Shown: positions 16,821 through 25,672, numbered from the stretch's first letter. The stretch is DNA of 64,000 nt from Phycisphaeraceae bacterium (GCA_019636615.1 JAHBXF010000002.1:808001-872000), one strand, 5' to 3'. Numbers and translations: made by a program. The notes: generated by a model from the sequence alone, not told the origin.

Positions 16821-17894
16821 ATGATGTCCCCCATCGACCGCATCATCGACGCCAACGCCAACCGCGCCGCCGAGGCCCTGCGCCTCGCCGAAGACGCGGC
16901 TCGGTTCGCCCTCAATGATGCCACACTCTGCTCCGAACTCAAGGCACTTCGGCACGAACTGAACGAGGCCATCCGCACACTTTTCCCTTGTGAACTCACC
17001 CGTCTGGCTTCCAGAGATACCCCGGGAGATGTCGGAACGGCCATCTCGACCCCCGCCGAGTCGGCCCGCGCCCCTGGGCTGCGTGATATCACCGGCGCGG
17101 CGTTCTCTCGCCTGTCACAGTCGCTGCGCGCCATCGAAGAGTGCGCCAAGGCCCTGGGCCACCCCGAAGTCGCGTCCTCCGTTGAATCTGCAAGGTACCG
17201 CTGCTACACACTTCATCAAGCCATCATCCCGCGCCTGCCCTCGCCAACCCCGCCTCAGTGGCGTGTTTGCGTGCTCATCACCGAATCGCTTTGCACTCAC
17301 CACCCATGGCAGAAACTCTGCGAACTCGCCATCGCCGGCGGCGCCGATGCCCTTCAACTCCGCGAGAAAAACCTGCCAGACGCGGAACTCCTTCGGCGGG
17401 CCAGAACCCTCGTCGGCATCTGCCGCGGCGCGGCGGCCGCGATCATCAACGACCGCCCGGACATCGCCTTCCTCGCCGGTGCTCAGGCGGTGCACCTGGG
17501 GTGGGATGACACCCCCCCCGACCTCGCCCGAACGCTCACGCGGGGCTCGCTGCTCGTCGGCCTTTCCACGCACTCGCTCGGCGAGGCCAACGCCGCCATC
17601 GCCGCCGGGGCTGACTATTGCGGCGTGGGCCCCATGTTCCACACGACAACCAAAGACCTCGGTCGGCCGGCGGGCATCGAGTATCTCCGCGAGTATCTGG
17701 CCATCGAGTCCCCTCCCCCGCACCTGGCCATCGGCGGAATTTCTCCCGAGAATATCTCCACGCTCGCGGCGGCCGGCTGCCGGGGTGTCGCGGTTTCTTC
17801 GTGCGTGTGCACCTCGCCGGCGCCATCAGAGGTCTGCGCGGCATTGTGCGCGGCATTGTGCGCGGCACTCCCGCCTTCTGCCGCCCTCGGGTAG
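16821..17894 (+). CDS. thiE: ThiD2-ThiE bifunctional thiamine biosynthesis protein
   Basis: 357 residues from the first of two adjacent ATGs. The N-terminal region (about 1-130) matches the ThiD2 family: NANRAAEALRLAEDAARF and a long helical bundle. ThiD2 is reported as a replacement for the HMP-phosphate kinase ThiD. The C-terminal part (about 145-345) is thiamine-phosphate synthase: QLREKN (179-184), NDR (210-212), GVGPMFHTTTK (268-278) and AIGGI (303-307). It couples HMP-PP and thiazole phosphate to thiamine phosphate. A 12-bp triplicate near the end encodes repeated CAAL. The M16 peptidase gene follows after 12 bp. Confidence 0.92.
   Translation: MMSPIDRIIDANANRAAEALRLAEDAARFALNDATLCSELKALRHELNEAIRTLFPCELTRLASRDTPGDVGTAISTPAESARAPGLRDITGAAFSRLSQSLRAIEECAKALGHPEVASSVESARYRCYTLHQAIIPRLPSPTPPQWRVCVLITESLCTHHPWQKLCELAIAGGADALQLREKNLPDAELLRRARTLVGICRGAAAAIINDRPDIAFLAGAQAVHLGWDDTPPDLARTLTRGSLLVGLSTHSLGEANAAIAAGADYCGVGPMFHTTTKDLGRPAGIEYLREYLAIESPPPHLAIGGISPENISTLAAAGCRGVAVSSCVCTSPAPSEVCAALCAALCAALPPSAALG
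17835..17870 (+). repeat. Three 12-bp tandem repeats at the 3' end of thiE
   Basis: Three in-frame copies of TGCGCGGCATTG (the last ends CTC instead of TTG). They encode CAAL three times near the C-terminus of the fusion protein. The unit length is a multiple of three, so copy change would not break the frame. Confidence 0.85.
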
Positions 17895-17906
17895 TACCCT
17901 GCCTTC

Positions 17907-19127
17907 ATGGCCTATCAGTTCAAGCAGGCGAAACTCCCCAACGGTCTCACCATCATCGCCGAGATCGACCAGGACGCCCACTCCGCCGCCTCGGGTTTCT
18001 TCGTGAAAACCGGCGCACGCGACGAGGCGAGACAACTCATGGGTGTCAGCCACTTCCTTGAGCACATGATGTTCAAGGGAACGGACGAGATCCCCGCCGA
18101 CGAACTCAACCGTCGTTTCGACGAGATCGGCGCCAGAAACAACGCCTTCACGAGCAACGAACTCACCTGTTTCTATGCGCACGTGATCCCGGAACACCTC
18201 GCGACATCCAACGACCTGCTCGCACGGATGATGCGCCCCGCCCTTCGGCAGGCCGATTTCGACACCGAGAAGGGTGTCATCCTTGAAGAAATCGCCATGT
18301 ACAAGGACATGCCCTTCTCGGTGCTCTACGACGCCTGCATCGAGCACCACTTCGGCAATCATCCTCTTTCGCACCGCATCCTGGGCACCAGCGATTCGGT
18401 CACCGCCCTCACCCGCGACCAGATGGCAGACTATTTCGCGGCCCGTTACTCGGCCGACAACACCATCGTTTCTCTCGCGGGGAAGATCGACTTTGACCGG
18501 GCTGTAGACCAGTTGGCCGCGCTGTGCGGCCACTGGCAACAGACAGCCCCCTCGAGAGACAACTCGAAACCCGCCACGCCCGGCGGCATCTTCACGCTTC
18601 ATGACGAAAAAGTCACCCGCGCCTACACCCTGGCGCTCTTTGATGCACCCGCCGTTGAGGATGATCGCCGTTACGCCGCGGCCATTCTCGCCCAGATCCT
18701 GGGCGCCCCCGACAACAGCCGCCTGCACTGGTCGCTGGTTGAGCCCGGTCTGGCCGACGAAGCGCAGGCCGGGTATGAACCGCACGATGGAATGGGCGAG
18801 TTCCTCATTTTCACCGCCTCAGACCCCAAGCGAGCCGATGAGGTGTGGGACATCGTCTTGAAAGACCTGGCCGCCCTTGCCGACTCCCTCACGCAGGAAG
18901 ACCTCGACCGGCTCCTCAACAAGTTCATCACCGGGGCAACCGTGGGCGGCGAACGCCCCGCCGACCGCATGCACCGCCTGGGCCGCATGTGGGCCTACCT
19001 GGGGCGATACTCCCCGCTCGAAGAAGAACTCGACCGACTGGCGAGAGTCACCATCGCAGACTTGCACAACCTCCTCGGGTCATTCCCCCCCAGCCCGATC
19101 ACGGTGGGCCGATTACTGCCCCCTTGA
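17907..19127 (+). CDS. M16 family zinc peptidase
   Basis: 406 residues. The inverted zinc motif is HFLEH (H49, E52, H53), and E127/E128 in VILEEIAMYKD sits 75 residues further, the expected spacing for the third ligand. The second half is the inactive-type M16 C-terminal domain. The size matches a single-copy bacterial processing peptidase-like protein rather than the larger insulysin. No signal peptide is visible, so it is predicted cytoplasmic. It starts 12 bp after thiE and is likely cotranscribed with it. Confidence 0.93.
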   Translation: MAYQFKQAKLPNGLTIIAEIDQDAHSAASGFFVKTGARDEARQLMGVSHFLEHMMFKGTDEIPADELNRRFDEIGARNNAFTSNELTCFYAHVIPEHLATSNDLLARMMRPALRQADFDTEKGVILEEIAMYKDMPFSVLYDACIEHHFGNHPLSHRILGTSDSVTALTRDQMADYFAARYSADNTIVSLAGKIDFDRAVDQLAALCGHWQQTAPSRDNSKPATPGGIFTLHDEKVTRAYTLALFDAPAVEDDRRYAAAILAQILGAPDNSRLHWSLVEPGLADEAQAGYEPHDGMGEFLIFTASDPKRADEVWDIVLKDLAALADSLTQEDLDRLLNKFITGATVGGERPADRMHRLGRMWAYLGRYSPLEEELDRLARVTIADLHNLLGSFPPSPITVGRLLPP

Positions 19128-19195
19128 GTCCTATAACTGATGATGAATCAGGTTTGGCACTTCGACCAGTCAATGACAAGTGCGTTTGACCGTCA

Positions 19196-19224
19196 TTGAC
19201 ACCCCCTGCCCAACCACCTAACCT
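19196..19224 (+). promoter_or_regulatory. Promoter of the rpmF-plsX-fabH operon
   Basis: Perfect -35 hexamer TTGACA at 19196-19201, a 17-bp spacer, then TAACCT at 19219-19224 (half of the -10 consensus). The predicted start near 19231 gives a leader of about 120 nt before rpmF. Confidence 0.55.
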
Positions 19225-19351
19225 TACCGCCCAAGCCGCGCCGGACCGCGGAATGGAGTCCTCATTTTGACCGCCCGTTGTCCGAAGGGTGTGACGCCCG
19301 CCCCTCGCCAGAAGGCGAGTCGGCCGGAGAACGCGTCAGGAAGGTACAGAC

Positions 19352-19552
19352 ATGCTCCCCCCACAAAGAGTCAGCCACGGTCGTACGCGTCGCCGTCGCT
19401 CCCACCACGCGCTCAAGCCCTTCACGGTCGCCACAGACCCCGTCTCGGGCCTTCCCAAGGCGCACCACCGCGCCGCGAAGGACTCGGGCTTTGTGCGCCC
19501 CGGCCTGCAGATCAAGGTTCCCAAGCTCGGCATCGGCGTTCCCAAGGTCTGA
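19352..19552 (+). CDS. rpmF: Ribosomal protein L32
   Basis: 66 residues. The L32 core PQRVSHGRTRRRRSHHALK is at the N-terminus; it lacks the four zinc-binding cysteines found in many L32 forms. AGGAAGG precedes the ATG at the right spacing. It is followed by plsX and fabH, a widespread arrangement linking ribosome and lipid synthesis, but the usual upstream yceD (DUF177) is absent. Part of the large subunit in the cytoplasm. Confidence 0.93.
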   Translation: MLPPQRVSHGRTRRRRSHHALKPFTVATDPVSGLPKAHHRAAKDSGFVRPGLQIKVPKLGIGVPKV

Positions 19553-19697
19553 TCTCCGTCCCGCCTCACGTCTCCGACGCATCCGGCGCCGGTGAACTCC
19601 GGCGTGGTGACGCATGATGCGTCCTTTGCCCCTGCCCGGCGCTCTGCCCGCCGCGGGCCGGTCGCAGCCAGACCGCGGGCGTAGATGCAAAGGCCAC

Positions 19698-20756
19698 ATG
19701 CGCATCGCTGTAGACATCATGGGAGGCGATCACGCCCCTGACGCCATCATCAAAGGCTGCGTCATGGCGCTTGATGAACTCCCACAGGGCGACACCCTCG
19801 TCCTCGTTGGTCCACGTGCTGATATCGAAGAACTGCTGGACGAACGGGGCGTCCGCCCCGACGACCCTCGCATCGAGATTGTCGACGCGAGCCAGGTCAT
19901 CGAGATGGGCGAATCGGCCGCCAAGGCAGTGCGCCAGAAGACAGATTCTTCAATTGTGAAGATGGCCCAGTACGGCTCGCACGGGCACCCTCACCGCTGC
20001 GACGTCGTGCTCTCCGCCGGCAATACCGGCGCGTGCGTGGCCGCCGCGATGCTCCACATGCGTCGTCTGCCCGGGGTGCTCCGCCCGGGAATTGCTGTGA
20101 CACTCCCCGTCTTCCGCAGCAATCTGATCCTGATCGACGCGGGGGCCAACCCTGAGCCCAAGGCCGAGCACCTGTGGCAGTACGGCCTGATGGCCGATGT
20201 CATGGCCCGCCGCCTGCTGGGCATCGAGTCACCCCGCATCGCGGTGATGAACATCGGTTCTGAAGAAGCCAAGGGCACGGGCATCATCAAGCAGACCCGC
20301 GACCTTCTCAAGGCCACGCCCGGCATCAACTACATCGGGTACATCGAAGGGCGCGACTTCTTTGAGGGTGCCGCCGACGTCGTGGTCACAGACGGTCTTG
20401 TGGGCAACACCGTGCTCAAAGCCGCCGAGGGCATGGCCCGCAGCCTCTTCAAGGCGATCGCCGCCGAAATGATGGAGCACGACCCCGGCCTGGTCTCCAA
20501 GTTCGAGCCCATCGTGAAGTCCATCTACGCCAAGAATGACTACCACGAACACGGCGGCGCCCCGCTGCTGGGCGTGAACGGCGCATTCTTCATCGCCCAC
20601 GGCAGCAGCGAACCCCGCACCATCCGCGCCGCCATCCGCAACTGCCGCCGCTTCCACCATGGCCACGTGAACGACGAGATCGTCCGCAGGCTCGCGGAAG
20701 TCGAATCCGTGCTTGAAAACGCCGAGAGCATCCTCAGCGAGGGCGCACGGGCATGA
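19698..20756 (+). CDS. plsX: Phosphate acyltransferase PlsX
   Basis: 352 residues; the start MRIAVDIMGGDHAP matches the family N-terminus, so the earlier in-frame ATG at 19614 is rejected. Core motifs are VLSAGNTGA, IDAGANPEPKAEHL and VVTDGLVGNT, together with the C-terminal GVNGAFFIAHGSS. PlsX converts acyl-ACP to acyl-phosphate, the first step of phospholipid synthesis through PlsY. It overlaps fabH in an ATGA and follows rpmF after 145 bp. Confidence 0.96.
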   Translation: MRIAVDIMGGDHAPDAIIKGCVMALDELPQGDTLVLVGPRADIEELLDERGVRPDDPRIEIVDASQVIEMGESAAKAVRQKTDSSIVKMAQYGSHGHPHRCDVVLSAGNTGACVAAAMLHMRRLPGVLRPGIAVTLPVFRSNLILIDAGANPEPKAEHLWQYGLMADVMARRLLGIESPRIAVMNIGSEEAKGTGIIKQTRDLLKATPGINYIGYIEGRDFFEGAADVVVTDGLVGNTVLKAAEGMARSLFKAIAAEMMEHDPGLVSKFEPIVKSIYAKNDYHEHGGAPLLGVNGAFFIAHGSSEPRTIRAAIRNCRRFHHGHVNDEIVRRLAEVESVLENAESILSEGARA

Positions 20757-21796
20757 CCGATACCCAGCCCTCACGCCACACGCCCCTGCCGCAGCCGGCG
20801 CGACTCGGGGTGCGCATCGCGGGGACGGGGTCCTGCCTGCCGGATGGCAAACTGACCAACGCCGATCTCGAAAAGATGATGGAGACCACCGACGAGTGGA
20901 TCGTCCAGCGCACCGGCATTCGTGAGCGGCGTCGCCTGAACCGCGATCGGGGCGAGACGCTGGACGACCTGTGTGTTGAGTCTCTGCGAAGGGCCCTCGC
21001 CGCCGCCCGGATGGATCCCTCTGAACTCGACCTCGTCATCGTCGCCACCATGACCCCGGAGATGCCCTGCCCAGCCACCGCCTGCACCGTGGCCCACCGT
21101 GTCGGGGCGGGCACCGCGGGGGGGTTCGACCTCAACGCCGCGTGCAGCGGTTTCGTCTTTGGTCTCAACACCGCCCACGAACTCATCCGCGGGGGCGGCT
21201 ACCGGTCCATCGCCCTTGTCGGTGCTGACGCTCTCTCCCGTCATATGGACTACTCCAACGCCGGCAGAGGCACCGCCATCATCTTCGGCGATGCCGCCGC
21301 GGCGGCCATCCTTCGCGCCACTGACGACCCGAGCAAGGGCATTCTTGCCCATGCCATGCACTCCAACGGCGCGGGGTGGAAAGACATCTACGTCCCGCAA
21401 CAGCCATTCCACTTCCCCGAGGGCATCGCGTGCGATCCCCAGAAGTACGACAAGGTTCAGATGAACGGCGCGGCGGTCTTCAAGTTTGCCGTCGGGACAT
21501 TCTCGGACCTCATCCAGCAAACCCTCGATAAGGCCGGCCTCGCCGCTTCAGAGATCGACATGTTTGTCTGCCATCAGTCCAACTCGCGCATCCTCACCGC
21601 CGCGCGAGACCGTTTTGGCATCCCCGAAGATCGACTGTACGTGAATATTGACCGCTTTGGGAATACCGTGGGTGCATCCGTGCCGCTCTGTCTTGATGAA
21701 CTCGTCCGGCAGGGCAAAGTGCGAGAAGGCCACCGCGTGATGTTTGTCGCATTCGGCGGCGGCCTCACGTGGGGCAGCAGTCTCTGGCAACTCTGA
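20753..21796 (+). CDS. fabH: 3-oxoacyl-ACP synthase III (FabH)
   Basis: 347 residues. The catalytic triad is C131 in NAACSGF, H274 in VCHQSNSRI and N304 in RFGNTVGASVP. An N-terminal extension of about 18 residues precedes the GTGSCLP segment. FabH starts fatty-acid chains by condensing acetyl-CoA with malonyl-ACP. ATGA overlap with plsX shows coupling. No terminator is visible directly downstream. Confidence 0.96.
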   Translation: MTDTQPSRHTPLPQPARLGVRIAGTGSCLPDGKLTNADLEKMMETTDEWIVQRTGIRERRRLNRDRGETLDDLCVESLRRALAAARMDPSELDLVIVATMTPEMPCPATACTVAHRVGAGTAGGFDLNAACSGFVFGLNTAHELIRGGGYRSIALVGADALSRHMDYSNAGRGTAIIFGDAAAAAILRATDDPSKGILAHAMHSNGAGWKDIYVPQQPFHFPEGIACDPQKYDKVQMNGAAVFKFAVGTFSDLIQQTLDKAGLAASEIDMFVCHQSNSRILTAARDRFGIPEDRLYVNIDRFGNTVGASVPLCLDELVRQGKVREGHRVMFVAFGGGLTWGSSLWQL

Positions 21797-21850
21797 CCCT
21801 CATCTCCCCTGTCCCCTTCCCCCAGAAGTACGACACACCCGGTGATCCGC

Positions 21851-22177
21851 ATGACCTGGCTACACAAAACCTGGCTTAAGACGCTTGCACTCTCGGTCGC
21901 GGCCGCGATCACCGTCTTCGGGCTTATTTCCATCGCCGCGGCCCCGGCGTGGCCCGTGGTGGTTGGCGCGGTCGCGGCGTTGGCCCTGGTCTGGAACGGC
22001 ATGACCAGCCGACTGGCGCAGCCCACGTGCCTGACCTGCGGCAAAGATCTGGCCAATCAACCCGGCGGACTCTACGGTGTGATCTGCCCCGACTGCGGCG
22101 GGCTCAACGAGCCCCCGACCCATCCTTCCGCCACGCTCGCCACGTCCGCGAAAAAGCCCACCTCCCGTCACGCCTGA
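21851..22177 (+). CDS. Small two-helix membrane protein with C-terminal zinc ribbon
   Basis: 108 residues. Two hydrophobic helices (about 11-32 and 35-52) are followed by CLTCGKDLANQPGGLYGVICPDCGG, a C-x2-C...C-x2-C ribbon of the type common in planctomycete membrane proteins. A GTG at 21842 would add three residues; the ATG was preferred. No function is known. It lies between fabH and nuoA. Confidence 0.65.
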   Translation: MTWLHKTWLKTLALSVAAAITVFGLISIAAAPAWPVVVGAVAALALVWNGMTSRLAQPTCLTCGKDLANQPGGLYGVICPDCGGLNEPPTHPSATLATSAKKPTSRHA

Positions 22178-22245
22178 CGTCTTGTCCAAGGGTCTGCCCC
22201 CTCGTCTGGTCGATGTGACGAATCCTCACCTACGCTCACCCGCTC

Positions 22246-22650
22246 ATGCACCACGCCCTGCTCGCCACGACCGATCTCAAGTCTTACCTGCCGATCTCGC
22301 TCATCGCGCTGATGGCGCTGACGTTCGGCGTTGCGAACATCGTGCTCAGCCAGCTCCTGGGCCCGCGCAGGCAGGGGGAGAACAAGGGCCAGACCTACGA
22401 ATCCGGCATGAACCCGGTGGGCACCGCCCGCAAGAGGTTCAATGTCCGCTTCTATCTCATCGCCATGGTCTTCCTCGTCTTCGACGTTGAGATCATCTTC
22501 CTCTATCCGTGGGCCGTGACGTTCCCCAACCTCGCCCCGTTCCCGAACGAAGAAGGCCTGATCTGGCTCGCCCGAATCATGTTCTTCCTCTTCACGACGG
22601 TCGTCGCCTACGTCTACGGCTTCCGCAAAGGCGTCTTCAAGTTCGATTGA
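22246..22650 (+). CDS. nuoA: NADH-quinone oxidoreductase subunit A
   Basis: 134 residues with three transmembrane helices. The conserved YESGMNPVGTARKRFNVRFYLIAMVFLVFDVEIIFLYPWA block is diagnostic for NuoA/ND3, a membrane-arm subunit of complex I. No other nuo gene is in the window on either side, so the complex I genes are split. No clear ribosome site precedes the ATG. Confidence 0.95.
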   Translation: MHHALLATTDLKSYLPISLIALMALTFGVANIVLSQLLGPRRQGENKGQTYESGMNPVGTARKRFNVRFYLIAMVFLVFDVEIIFLYPWAVTFPNLAPFPNEEGLIWLARIMFFLFTTVVAYVYGFRKGVFKFD

Positions 22651-22704
22651 GCCTGTTCCCGCCGCATCGCCAACGGGTTTTGATCGCCGGAGAGGGCCAC
22701 AACC

Positions 22705-23136
22705 ATGCAGCGTGTGCATGCCGCATGGACAGCACGGCTCCTGGCAGCCCTCACTGCCCTGGGGTGCGTGGCCGTGATCTTCGTGGCCGCCACCCTGCAC
22801 CCCGAGGCCAAGGGCCATGCGACCCACACGCAACTGGGCCTGGCCCCCTGCGGCTGGGTCGTCGCTCTCAACAAGCCCTGCCCCACCTGCGGCATGACCA
22901 CCGCTTTCTCACACGCGGCCAACCTTCACTTCTGGAGTGCGTTGAAAGCCCAACCGGCCGGAACACTGCTCGCCCTGATGGCCGCCTCGATCTTCTGGGT
23001 CGCCCTTCATGTCGCCGTCTTCGGCTCTTCTCTGGGGTCCCTGTGCCTCCGGGCCCTGAGGCCGCGAACCGTCTGGATTGCCCTGGGCCTGCTCCTGGCC
23101 TCGTGGCTCTATAAGATCGCTGTGTGGGGTGCCTGA
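22705..23136 (+). CDS. DUF2752 membrane protein
   Basis: 143 residues. Three hydrophobic segments (about 11-30, 80-100 and 120-138) and the family signature PCPTCGMTTAF near residue 58. GGAGAGG precedes the ATG. DUF2752 is a small inner-membrane family common in planctomycetes and Bacteroidota with no established role. Confidence 0.85.
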   Translation: MQRVHAAWTARLLAALTALGCVAVIFVAATLHPEAKGHATHTQLGLAPCGWVVALNKPCPTCGMTTAFSHAANLHFWSALKAQPAGTLLALMAASIFWVALHVAVFGSSLGSLCLRALRPRTVWIALGLLLASWLYKIAVWGA

Positions 23137-23163
23137 GTTCCTCGATGTCTGCAAGGCTCAATC

Positions 23164-23874
23164 ATGACCAGACCAACCCCTTCCCGCCTCATCGAATCAA
23201 AGCTCGCCATCCGCTCCTGGGCTGGCCCCGCTGTCGCAACCCTAACGGTCTCGATGGGGCTCTCGCTCTCGGGCTGCTCAGCGATCGGCTTCGCGGCCGA
23301 GTCGTATCGCCGCAGCAGCACGTACGAGGTGAAGGCGATGTACGAAGGGCTCGCGGGCAAGTCCTTCGCGGTTGTTGTCGCCGCGGATCGCACGATCCAG
23401 GCCGATCACCCTGGGCTCCTCGATCGGATCACCATCAGGGTGACCGAGCGGCTCGCAGACCAGAAGAACATCCCGCGGGCGGGCGCCTTCGCGCGCCCGG
23501 AGCAAGTGCTCCGCGTGCTCTATGACCGCCCCGCCTGGGGCACCATGACGATGGCGCAACTCGCCGAAGTGCTGGGCGGCGTTCAGCGCATCGTGTACAT
23601 CGAGATCTATGAATACCGCCTCAACGAGCCGGGCAACGCCTACGAGTGGGAAGGCGTCGCGTCGGGCAGCGTCTCGGTGATCGAGGCGGATGGCAACGCC
23701 CCCGAGGTCCGGGCTTTCGAGCAGAATATCTCGGTCCGCTTCCCCACGATCAAAGGCGTGAGCGTCGAACAGGTACCGCAGGCGGCCATCACCACAGAAC
23801 TCTCCCGGCGGTTCATCGACCGCGCCAGTTGGCTCTTCTACAACCACCAGGAACCCTACTACCCGGAGTACTGA
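23164..23874 (+). CDS. Predicted lipoprotein, paralogue of the next gene
   Basis: 236 residues. A signal peptide with lipobox LSGC puts the lipidated cysteine near residue 38. The mature domain has a pattern of alternating strands and helices: FAVVVAADRTI near the start, then MTMAQLAEVLGGVQRIVYIEIYEYRL, an FYNH near the end. The same order occurs in the protein encoded at 23931, so the two are likely paralogues. The fold resembles small periplasmic lipoproteins such as the LpoB/CsgG-like group, but no family was recognised. It forms a run with the DUF2752 gene. Confidence 0.75.
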   Translation: MTRPTPSRLIESKLAIRSWAGPAVATLTVSMGLSLSGCSAIGFAAESYRRSSTYEVKAMYEGLAGKSFAVVVAADRTIQADHPGLLDRITIRVTERLADQKNIPRAGAFARPEQVLRVLYDRPAWGTMTMAQLAEVLGGVQRIVYIEIYEYRLNEPGNAYEWEGVASGSVSVIEADGNAPEVRAFEQNISVRFPTIKGVSVEQVPQAAITTELSRRFIDRASWLFYNHQEPYYPEY

Positions 23875-23930
23875 CCGGCGTTCTATCTCTTCGCACCACG
23901 CTCGCCCACGCCCAAGGGATCACGCCCATC

Positions 23931-24602
23931 ATGACACCTCTCGCCCGGATCGCTCTTTTCTCGCTGCTCCTGCTTCTCGCGTCGAACTTGACGGCCTGCA
24001 ACATCGTCGGGCCGGCGGTCGTTCTTGTGCACGGCCCTGAAAAGACCGATGCGCAGTTCAAACTTGACCCAAAGCGGACCACCGTGTTCTTTGTCGACGA
24101 CCGCGGCAACAAACTCGACCGGCGTGCCCTGCGCAGCACCATCGCCACCACCGCCCAGACCATCCTGATGAAAGAACGCGTGCTGGATGAACGGAAGGTC
24201 ATCGACGCCGCCTCGGCCCTCATGCTTGTCTCGAACGAGCCCGCGGGCGAGCCCATGGACATCGCCACGCTTGGCCGATCGGTCGAGGCCGAGGTCGTCG
24301 TCTACATCACGATCGATCGCTTCGGCCTTTCACCCGACGGCGCCACATACCAGCCGTCGGCCACGATGCGCGTGAAAGTCATTGACTGCATCAACACCCC
24401 GGCCCGCATCTGGCCCGAAGAGCCCGAGGGCAAAGCCGTGTCTGTCAGCATGCCCCAGCGTCAGGGCGATGCCCCCCGAAACGCGGGCGACGCGATGCGG
24501 GCGCAAGACCGTCTTGCCGAAGAGTGCGGGCGCGCGGTGGCCGAAGTCTTCTACCGACACACCACCCAGCGCCGCGTCAGCGAGATCAACAACCGGAACT
24601 GA
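23931..24602 (+). CDS. Predicted lipoprotein, paralogue of the preceding gene
   Basis: 223 residues. A hydrophobic signal ends in LTAC with the lipidated cysteine near residue 21. The ordered segments TTVFFVDDRGN, then MDIATLGRSVEAEVVVYITIDRF, SATMRVKVIDC and EVFYRHTT correspond one by one to those of the neighbour at 23164, indicating an ancient duplication. No enzyme motif is visible. It lies 57 bp after its paralogue and probably shares a transcript with it. Confidence 0.75.
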   Translation: MTPLARIALFSLLLLLASNLTACNIVGPAVVLVHGPEKTDAQFKLDPKRTTVFFVDDRGNKLDRRALRSTIATTAQTILMKERVLDERKVIDAASALMLVSNEPAGEPMDIATLGRSVEAEVVVYITIDRFGLSPDGATYQPSATMRVKVIDCINTPARIWPEEPEGKAVSVSMPQRQGDAPRNAGDAMRAQDRLAEECGRAVAEVFYRHTTQRRVSEINNRN

Positions 24603-24646
24603 ACCAGGCCGCGCCTCGCGAAGCGCCCCGCCGACCCCGCCGCACC

Positions 24647-25672
24647 ATGTACGTTCTGCACCTGCTCCAACCCTGCGGCACAGGCACGAAGTGTGCCACT
24701 TCGTCTGATGCGGCGTCGCTCTGGTGCGCGGCGCTGGCCTCGCCGTGCGCAACCACCCCTGGGCACCGCGTGGTCTTGATCGGCGCAGATCCGGCCCGTG
24801 AGCGCGCGGCGGCGCTCGGGGTTCGCATCGATTCCTGTGTGTCGCCGCCGCTTGGTTACCTGCCCGCGGCCAGAGGTCGGCTTCGTCACACGGTCGCGGC
24901 GTGGGGCCGCCCCGTCGCGGTACATGCCTGGTCTGGCGGGCTCGCCCCACTGGCGTTGCACGCGGCGTCTCTCTTCGGCGTGCCCGCGGCGGTCGTCGAT
25001 GTCCCCCGGGGCGAGATCATCCTGCATCACACCAGCCCGCAGGGCCCGGCGACCTTCTCAGTTCCTCTGCCCGTTTCATCCTTGCCCTCACCACCGCTCG
25101 CGCCCCGTGAAGCACTCCGATTCTCATTGAACATCAGCCCGGACGAAGTCGTTCTCTGCGCGGCCGACGATCCGCCGGACATCGCTCAAGCACGAACACT
25201 CTGCGACGCGGCGGGCATCCTGCATGTCGCCGGCATTCGCATCACGATCCTGGCTTCAACGCTCACGCCCGCCCTGCACGTGCTTCACCGGCACGCCACA
25301 GGCGGTTATCTGCGCCGCCTGCTGATCACCGATCGCCCGCTCGCCTCGCTGGCCTCGGCGGTTGATCTTGCCGTGCTGACTTCGGATTGGAACGCCGCGT
25401 CCGGAGCCGTTGCGGGGATCATGGCTGCCTCGGGGGCCCGCCTTGTGTCGTGCGCCCCCGAAGCGGCGAGGCTGGGTGCCACCCCCGCCCGCTCCACACG
25501 CGGAGCGCACCTTGCCAGCGGGTGCATCGAGGCGCTCGAAACACCGGGACACACCACCCCGCCTTCGTTGCCCGCGGTAGACGCCGCGTTCTGGCGTTCG
25601 CTCTGGTCTGGGCACGCGGGGGTGCCCCGTTCGCAAACCCCGCTTCCAACCCCTGGAGCGCTGCATGTCTGA
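24647..25672 (+). CDS. Unrecognised protein with Rossmann-like pattern
   Basis: 341 residues. I do not recognise the family. Features visible: an N-terminal LHLLQPCGTG strand-loop and GHRVVLIGADP strand; VAVHAWSGGLAPLALHAA and VPAAVVDVP; a central LSLNISPDEVVLCAADDPPD; and late LRRLLITDRPL and VDLAVLTSDWNA segments. This succession of strands and glycine loops is reminiscent of a worn-down GT-B glycosyltransferase, but catalytic motifs are absent. No signal peptide. The ATG at 24647 begins the homologous-looking part; the frame continues upstream only into the previous gene. It overlaps the phosphatase gene start by eight bases. Confidence 0.6.
   Translation: MYVLHLLQPCGTGTKCATSSDAASLWCAALASPCATTPGHRVVLIGADPARERAAALGVRIDSCVSPPLGYLPAARGRLRHTVAAWGRPVAVHAWSGGLAPLALHAASLFGVPAAVVDVPRGEIILHHTSPQGPATFSVPLPVSSLPSPPLAPREALRFSLNISPDEVVLCAADDPPDIAQARTLCDAAGILHVAGIRITILASTLTPALHVLHRHATGGYLRRLLITDRPLASLASAVDLAVLTSDWNAASGAVAGIMAASGARLVSCAPEAARLGATPARSTRGAHLASGCIEALETPGHTTPPSLPAVDAAFWRSLWSGHAGVPRSQTPLPTPGALHV

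Noticed and set aside
19278-19595. 105-codon frame in the rpmF leader that might be yceD
   Set aside because: No DUF177 features; it runs over rpmF in another frame and is Ser/Arg/Pro-rich shadow sequence.
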